Of a stretch of 18,912 bases of DNA, positions 13,903-18,912 are shown piece by piece; the stretch's first letter is position 1; each line of letters opens with the position of its first letter. The position numbers and the translations under genes are program-made. The DNA lies in assembly GCA_016926925.1 (NCBI GenBank), contig JAFGNQ010000106.1, positions 1 through 18,912 of the forward strand. Reading direction: 5' to 3'. The stretch is from Candidatus Aminicenantota bacterium. Its GTDB lineage: Bacteria; Acidobacteriota; Aminicenantia; Aminicenantales; Aminicenantaceae. The notes beneath the pieces are model-generated. The model did not search any database and had not been told where the DNA came from. It was given only the letters and a program-made list of their open reading frames with translations.

Positions 13903-15732
13903 ATGAAACCAGAGGAAAAAAAGACACTTTTGGTCATCCTCCTCATTTTCGGTTTCTTCCTCGGCCTTTCCCTTTTCATCAACCTGCCTGCGCTGCAGGG
14001 AAATTTCTTATTTGCCGACGAAGCCATTTACTACTCCCTGACGCAGAGCCTGGCTCAAGATTACGACCTGGAATACACGAAAAAAGATTTGATCCGCTAC
14101 TATGAGGCTTTCGATGCAGGACCTCTGGGGATTTTCTTGAAAAAGGGGAAACAGGGAAAGCTGTTCTTCGCTAAATCCTTTGCTTATCCCCTTTTTGCGG
14201 CCCCTTTTGTCAGGCTGTTCGGCTGTAACGGATTTCTGGTTTTTCACTCATTTCTGCTCCTTTTGCTGTTGCTGATGGGCTGGGCATATTTATCCCCTGC
14301 CAACGGAAACCCGATTTCTTTGGTTACCACACTCACTTTTATTTTCGCATCGGTAGCCGGAGTATATTTCTACTGGATCTCCCCTGATTTTTTCAACCTC
14401 TCCCTGACATTTTCCGTGCTTTTTCTCTGGCTTTTCAAACATCGGGCTAACGCCTCCGAAGATCGGGAGAGTCCGGGTATGGCTTTCCGGGTTTTTCTAT
14501 ACTCGGACTGGTCCGATTATCTGGCAGCACTTCTGGCGGGCATTGCAGCATTCGCCAAACCCCCCAACATCGTTCTTATCGGCCCGCTGGTTTTCCACAG
14601 CCTGGTCAAGAGACGTTTCATAAAGACTCTCCTAATCTGTGCCATCTTCCTCGGCACGGCAGGGGCCTTCTTCGGAGTCAACCAACTGATCACAGGTGAC
14701 TGGAACTACCAGGGAGGACAAAGGAAAACGTTCTACGGGGAAGGCGGCTACCCCCTCGAAAAAGACACCATCACTTTTGACTCGGCCAGGGGGGGGTTGA
14801 TGAGTTCGGAGCGCTACACGGAAAAACACCTGCTCCCGCCGAAGTTTATTCTCTTCAATTTTTTCTATTATTTTTTCGGGAGATTTACGGGAGTCGCCTG
14901 GTATTTCTTCCCTGCCTTTCTCGCAATTGTGTTGTTTTTTTTCAAAAGAAAACGCTTTGAACAGTGGCTCGTTTTTGCGGCAATATGCGGAGGAATTCTC
15001 ATCTATGTGGTTCTTATGCCTGACAATTATGCCGGGGGCGGAGGGGCATTGGCCAACCGGTATTTTCTCAGCATTTATCCGCTCTTCCTGTTCCTCCCCG
15101 CCGTCAAGCGCAGCATCAAGGAAAACATTCTGTGCTGGGCTGTGGCGGCTCTGTTTCTGGCCCCCATCCTGACAAATCCCATCCTCCACTCTCATTATCC
15201 GGCCACGCATGCCAAAAAGTCGCCTTTCACGCTTCTGCCCGTAGAGATGACTCTGGTTAACAATTTCCCTACGAACACCAACCCCAACGCACGCCGCCAG
15301 CCTGTGGGCATGAAGTACAGCTGGCTCTATTTTCTGGATGACAATTACATTCCCAGACAAGAAGAATCCGAGCTGGAACAATCCGGATTCTGGACCCGGG
15401 GACCGCATGCCGCGGAGATGATCCTCAAGACATACTATCCTATAAAGTCGCTCACCGTCCATCTGCTCAACAACCCACGGATGAGGAATGCCATCACGGT
15501 CAAGGTCGGAAGAGAAAGCCGGAAAATCTCTTTGGGAAAAAAACAGAGAGGCGTTCTCACTTTTACCTCTTTAAAACCCTTTTGCATTAAAGCTCTTCAT
15601 CTCTATAAAATCAAAATCAAAGCTTCCAAAGGTTCCATTCCCTATTTCGAAGACAAGCGGAGCATGGAAAAAAGATATCTCGGAGTCTTTTTCGAGTTCA
15701 CGATCGAGCCCGAATACATGCCGGAGTATTGA
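13903..15732 (+). CDS. Polytopic membrane protein, GT-C glycosyltransferase-like
   Basis: This 609-residue integral membrane protein has an N-terminal membrane segment (about 8-28), then an external loop with F37-A-D39-E40-A-I-Y-Y-S. That acidic pair after the first segment is the hallmark of GT-C enzymes (PMT/ArnT-like), which use lipid-phosphate sugar donors. About nine to ten more hydrophobic segments follow to about residue 440, then a soluble C-terminal domain of about 150 residues (455-609) with beta-like strands near 525-560. The ATG at 13903 is used because it directly precedes the basic start and first membrane helix; an in-frame TTG at 13864 has no better ribosome site. Its stop overlaps the amidotransferase start (TGATG), so they are probably co-translated. 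The likely role is sugar transfer in surface polysaccharide or protein glycosylation; pilin glycosylation is possible given the neighbours but not shown. Confidence 0.7.
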   Translation: MKPEEKKTLLVILLIFGFFLGLSLFINLPALQGNFLFADEAIYYSLTQSLAQDYDLEYTKKDLIRYYEAFDAGPLGIFLKKGKQGKLFFAKSFAYPLFAAPFVRLFGCNGFLVFHSFLLLLLLLMGWAYLSPANGNPISLVTTLTFIFASVAGVYFYWISPDFFNLSLTFSVLFLWLFKHRANASEDRESPGMAFRVFLYSDWSDYLAALLAGIAAFAKPPNIVLIGPLVFHSLVKRRFIKTLLICAIFLGTAGAFFGVNQLITGDWNYQGGQRKTFYGEGGYPLEKDTITFDSARGGLMSSERYTEKHLLPPKFILFNFFYYFFGRFTGVAWYFFPAFLAIVLFFFKRKRFEQWLVFAAICGGILIYVVLMPDNYAGGGGALANRYFLSIYPLFLFLPAVKRSIKENILCWAVAALFLAPILTNPILHSHYPATHAKKSPFTLLPVEMTLVNNFPTNTNPNARRQPVGMKYSWLYFLDDNYIPRQEESELEQSGFWTRGPHAAEMILKTYYPIKSLTVHLLNNPRMRNAITVKVGRESRKISLGKKQRGVLTFTSLKPFCIKALHLYKIKIKASKGSIPYFEDKRSMEKRYLGVFFEFTIEPEYMPEY

Positions 15733-17630
15733 TGTGCGGCATATGCGGAATAGCTAGCTCCCAAACCGGGATACCCGTTCCTCCTTCATTGCTGGCCTCC
15801 ATGTGCAAGACCATCTACCATCGCGGACCCGATGATGAGGGCCAATATATCGATACGGGAGTTGCCCTCGGAGTCCGGCGTCTGAGCATCATCGATGTGG
15901 CCGGCGGGCACCAGCCTCTGGCCAATGAAGACGGGTCCGTCTGGGTTGCCCACAATGGGGAGATCTACAACTTTCCCGAGCTCAGGAAGGAATTGATGAA
16001 CCGGGGACACACATTCAAAACCCAAACCGATACGGAAACCGTTGTCCACTGCTACGAAGAATGGGGTGAAGACTTTGTCGGAAAACTCAGAGGCATGTAC
16101 GCCTTTGCTCTCTGGGACAGCAAGCTTCGGAAGCTCTATATCGTCAGGGACAGAGTCGGGATCAAACCCCTATACTACAGTCTCCTAGAGGACGGATCCC
16201 TCGTATTCGGCTCAGAGCTGAAAGCCCTGCTCATTCACCCTGGAGTTAAGCGGTCGCTGGAACCACGGGCTTTGGATCTATTCCTGACGCTGGAATACAT
16301 CCCTCAACCGCTGAGCATTTTTTCAGGAATCTTCAAGCTCCCCGCAGGAAGTTACCTCGTCTACGAGAGAGGCCGTGTTCAGATCAGAAAATACTGGGAA
16401 ATCGAACCGGGAAAAGCGGTCTCCAGGAGCGATTCCCCGTCATCTCTCTCTGAACTCAAAGACAATCTTTATGAGCTCATCAAGGAATCCGTTCGAGTGA
16501 GGCTGCTCAGCGATGTGCCCTTGGGGGCTTTTTTAAGCGGCGGCATCGACTCTTCGGCTATCGTCGGCATGATGCACGAACTCGGAGCGAGCCCGATCAA
16601 GACTTTCTCCATCGGTTTCGAGGATAAAACATACGACGAACTCCGCCATGCCCGCCGCATCGCACAAAGGTTCGGCACGGACCATGAAGAGTTCGTTATA
16701 TCTCCGCAGGCTCTCGAGATGACCGAGAAGCTCATCCATCATCTGGATGAACCCTTCGGCGATTTTTCCGTCTTTCCAACCTTCCTGGTCTCCGAGATGG
16801 CCGAGAAGCATGTCAAAGTCATCCTCTCCGGCGACGGCGGTGACGAACTCTTTGCCGGATACGAACACTACCAAGCTCAGGCTATGGCACGCTTTCCCTG
16901 CATGCCCCTCCTCCAAAAACCTGTATCGGCTTTCATGAAAAAACTTCCCCCCTCAGCGAAAAAAAAGGGGGTCTGGAACAAGGCTAAACGATATGCCCAG
17001 GGATTCGAGCACAACCCGGATTTGAGGCATTTTCGCTGGATGATGTTCCTGTCCAATGCCGTTAAACACCGTCTCTACTCTCACGAATTCATACACGATT
17101 TGGCAGGCGTGAAAGACATCCACCTCATCCCGCCTCTGGAGACGATTTTCAACACATTGAGGGACTTCGACGCCATCACCGGAGAGCTCTACCTCGATCT
17201 CAAAACCTATCTCGTCGATGACATCCTCGTCAAAGTGGACCGGATGAGCATGGCCGCCTCGCTGGAGACCCGAGTCCCCTTACTGGACCACAAAATCGTC
17301 GAATTCGCCTTCCAGCTCCCGGGTATGTTGAAATTGAGGGGGATGAAGACAAAATGGATATTCAAAAAAACGATGGAGCGCCTTCTGCCGAAAGAGACTA
17401 TTTACCGCAAAAAAGAAGGTTTCAGCATTCCTATCAAACACTGGCTCCGTGATGAGCTCAAAGATCTGATGCTTTACTACCTGGGCCAAAAAAGGATTCA
17501 AGACGAGGGTCTTTTCAACTACGAGGTCATAAAGGAAATGGTCGAACGGCATCTTCGCGGAAGGGAAAATTACAGCCACCAGCTCTGGGCTCTTCTCGTG
17601 TTCGAGATTTGGCGCGAGCACTATCTCTGA
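15732..17630 (+). CDS. asnB: Asparagine synthase (glutamine-hydrolysing), exopolysaccharide-type amidotransferase
   Basis: This 632-residue two-domain enzyme begins with the Ntn glutaminase domain (about 2-210), with nucleophile C2, H30-R-G-P-D-D-E-G and H74-N-G-E-I-Y-N. The second domain (about 240-600) is the ATP-pyrophosphatase synthetase, with P-loop S269-G-G-I-D-S-S275 and S366-G-D-G-G-D-E-L-F-A-G-Y. Glutamine is hydrolysed and the ammonia is passed to an adenylated carboxylate. The start must be the ATG at 15732 so that Cys becomes the N terminus; a TTG one codon earlier is wrong. Length and sequence style (for example the L-L-E-D-G-S-L-V-F-G stretch) resemble amidotransferases of exopolysaccharide/exosortase clusters more than housekeeping AsnB. 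Pairing with a membrane glycosyltransferase-like gene supports a role in amidating a surface-sugar uronic acid; true asparagine synthesis is the alternative. Confidence 0.88.
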   Translation: MCGICGIASSQTGIPVPPSLLASMCKTIYHRGPDDEGQYIDTGVALGVRRLSIIDVAGGHQPLANEDGSVWVAHNGEIYNFPELRKELMNRGHTFKTQTDTETVVHCYEEWGEDFVGKLRGMYAFALWDSKLRKLYIVRDRVGIKPLYYSLLEDGSLVFGSELKALLIHPGVKRSLEPRALDLFLTLEYIPQPLSIFSGIFKLPAGSYLVYERGRVQIRKYWEIEPGKAVSRSDSPSSLSELKDNLYELIKESVRVRLLSDVPLGAFLSGGIDSSAIVGMMHELGASPIKTFSIGFEDKTYDELRHARRIAQRFGTDHEEFVISPQALEMTEKLIHHLDEPFGDFSVFPTFLVSEMAEKHVKVILSGDGGDELFAGYEHYQAQAMARFPCMPLLQKPVSAFMKKLPPSAKKKGVWNKAKRYAQGFEHNPDLRHFRWMMFLSNAVKHRLYSHEFIHDLAGVKDIHLIPPLETIFNTLRDFDAITGELYLDLKTYLVDDILVKVDRMSMAASLETRVPLLDHKIVEFAFQLPGMLKLRGMKTKWIFKKTMERLLPKETIYRKKEGFSIPIKHWLRDELKDLMLYYLGQKRIQDEGLFNYEVIKEMVERHLRGRENYSHQLWALLVFEIWREHYL

Positions 17631-17718
17631 ATCCAATCCACTCCTGACCCCTTTTTCTTTGCGACTCATCATACTTATAATAACCCAGTTAAAAAAAATG
17701 AAACTACAGGGATGTCTG

Positions 17719-17739
17719 GACTCAGTTCAGAGTCATTTT
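17719..17739 (+). terminator. Weak terminator-like hairpin after asnB
   Basis: GACTC (17719-17723) pairs with GAGTC (17730-17734) around a six-base loop, followed by ATTTT. It lies 90 bases after the asnB stop in the convergent spacer. The five-base stem makes it only moderately convincing. Confidence 0.35.
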
Positions 17740-17810
17740 ATCGCGTCTTTGCCTAGATCTGCATTTCCGTATGCACGAAGAATCATTGCCCCGAATCAAG
17801 ATTCTAAACG

Positions 17811-18912
17811 TCAGGATTTTATCGATATCATAAATACCTCGTGCGTGCTGTCCGAGACCTTGAAACTTTCAGAAACAGGAAGACCCTGCACCCAAACGAT
17901 GTCTTCACCGGAAAGAAAAACGGGATGGGCATCTCGCTCCGAAGGGGGAATGCCTTTCGCCCGCATGATCTCCTTGAGCTTTTTGCTTCCGGGAGCTCCA
18001 AAAGGTTGATATCTATCTCCTGCGGCTCTGTTTCTCACCGTGAGAGGGAATCGAAGCCTGTCCCTGTCCAGGCAAGCAGACATCCGATCATCCGAGAAGA
18101 GGGAATCCGCTCCGCTCTCTATGTGAATTTTTCCGGAGACCGACATGCACAGCTCCCGAATCTCCAATTTTTCTTGGCCGCTCCATGAGTACCTGTAAAT
18201 GCATTCGGTAGATAGAGTCGACCGATCGACAAGCATCCCCCGTTCCCGTTTCAGAACAAGCCCGCCGGGAAGATAAAGTTCGCCGCCCTCTTTCAGTTCA
18301 AGTATTCTATCCACATCTCCGAATGATATTCCCTTGAGATTATCTTTGATACGGAAAAGAAAATTGCGGGCCAAACGCCTCTGGAGGGCAAGAGGAAGAA
18401 AAGAGAGAGAGCCCATGTCCAGGCACAAACCCTCTTTCTTTTGTATGAACACACCTCTGGCGGTGTCTTTGGTCAGTTGCTCCAACAAACATTCGTCTTC
18501 CCTTACAAGAGACGTCATCTTGCTTATCCTGCGGACGATTTTCGGATCGAAATTCTCTCTGAGGTACGGGAGGAGTTCCGCTCTTATCCTGTTTCGAAAG
18601 AAAGAAAGATCTTTGTTGCTTTCGTCACAGCAGTAAGCGGCACCTCTCTCTCCCAAAAAAGTTCGAATTTCTTCTCTTTCGATAGACAGCAACGGCCTGA
18701 TAATGTTGCCGTCACGCATGGGAGGGATTCCGGCAAGGCCTTTGAGTCCGCTCCCTCTCAGCATGCGCATCAGGAATGTCTCGGCTTGATCCGTCATGGT
18801 ATGACCTGTGGCGATCTTGGCATTCCCCAGTTTTCCCGCCGTCTTTTTTAAAAAATCATAGCGCAGGATTCGGCCGGCTTCCTCTAGGTTGAGCTTATGT
18901 TTTCTTGCGAAG
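17811..18912 (-). CDS. tilS: tRNA(Ile)-lysidine synthase TilS, 5' end off window
   Basis: TilS modifies C34 of tRNA-Ile(CAU) to lysidine using ATP and lysine, switching the anticodon to read AUA. The frame is open through the right edge, leaving 366 visible residues; the P-loop SGGxDS and roughly the first 90-110 residues lie beyond. Visible parts are an A-R-K-H-K-L-N-L-E-E-A motif, A-T-G-H-T-M-T-D-Q-A-E-T with F-L-M-R-M-L-R-G-S-G-L-K-G-L-A-G-I (M of MTDQ at 18797), a central helical tRNA-binding region, and the TilS C-terminal domain with R-A-A-G-D-R-Y-Q-P-F-G, K-K-L-K-E-I-M and I-V-W-V-Q-G-L-P. The ATG at 18797 is internal and not the start. It is convergent with asnB. Confidence 0.93.
   Translation of the reverse strand, partial: FARKHKLNLEEAGRILRYDFLKKTAGKLGNAKIATGHTMTDQAETFLMRMLRGSGLKGLAGIPPMRDGNIIRPLLSIEREEIRTFLGERGAAYCCDESNKDLSFFRNRIRAELLPYLRENFDPKIVRRISKMTSLVREDECLLEQLTKDTARGVFIQKKEGLCLDMGSLSFLPLALQRRLARNFLFRIKDNLKGISFGDVDRILELKEGGELYLPGGLVLKRERGMLVDRSTLSTECIYRYSWSGQEKLEIRELCMSVSGKIHIESGADSLFSDDRMSACLDRDRLRFPLTVRNRAAGDRYQPFGAPGSKKLKEIMRAKGIPPSERDAHPVFLSGEDIVWVQGLPVSESFKVSDSTHEVFMISIKS

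Noticed and set aside
14632..15462. A 276-codon minus-strand frame
   Set aside because: It is antisense to the GT-C-like membrane protein, with no recognisable domain or ribosome site.
17665..17680. TATAAT-like sequence in the asnB-tilS spacer
   Set aside because: No -35 box at suitable spacing and no gene downstream on the plus strand.
1..18912. CRISPR arrays, insertion sequences, tRNA and rRNA genes
   Set aside because: No repeat-spacer pattern, transposase frame, terminal repeats or RNA gene signatures were seen on reading both strands.

Overview
The window looks like chromosomal DNA from a Gram-negative-type (diderm) bacterium with type IV pili (T4P). G+C is near 50%, genes are closely packed with Shine-Dalgarno starts, and no transposase, phage, CRISPR, rRNA or tRNA gene was seen. 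The minor-pilin/PilY1 set, a PilH-like ABC transporter next to pilD, a long Memo-domain protein and an exopolysaccharide-type amidotransferase are most reminiscent of Acidobacteriota (for example Aminicenantes) or myxobacteria/deltaproteobacteria. That placement is an inference; no marker gene settles it.

Layout. (1) 1-1198, minus: an AmmeMemoRadiSam protein B (Memo) gene running off the left edge, with a good promoter and a leader hairpin. (2) 1199-1799: a 600-base divergent spacer with no gene but an intrinsic terminator and two more hairpins. (3) 1800-2780, plus: a protein with two tandem ferritin-like four-helix domains. (4) 2882-6156, plus: a compact four-gene operon of ABC ATPase, ABC-2 permease, membrane-anchored TPR protein with a pseudopilin-like tail, and the prepilin peptidase PilD. 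(5) 6157-6529: convergent spacer. (6) 13044 down to 6530, minus: a minor-pilin operon fimT/gspH-pilV-pilW-pilX-pilY1. (7) 13045-13902: a divergent regulatory region with a strong sigma-54 promoter for the pilin operon, an upstream operator-like repeat, and an overlapping sigma-70-type promoter facing the other way. (8) 13903-17630, plus: a polytopic GT-C-like membrane protein translationally linked to an AsnB-type amidotransferase. (9) 17811-18912, minus: TilS, cut by the right edge.

How the genes fit together. PilD would process the leader peptides of the four pilin-like proteins, which probably form a pilus-tip priming complex carrying PilY1. PilY1 here has an integrin-like FG-GAP propeller where the classical protein has a von Willebrand A domain, and several pilins carry Ca2+-loop-like acidic motifs, suggesting a calcium-dependent tip adhesin. 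The ABC transporter next to pilD recalls the pilH/pilI genes needed for T4P assembly in Myxococcus xanthus. The sigma-54 promoter with an upstream palindromic site suggests control by a PilR-type enhancer-binding protein.
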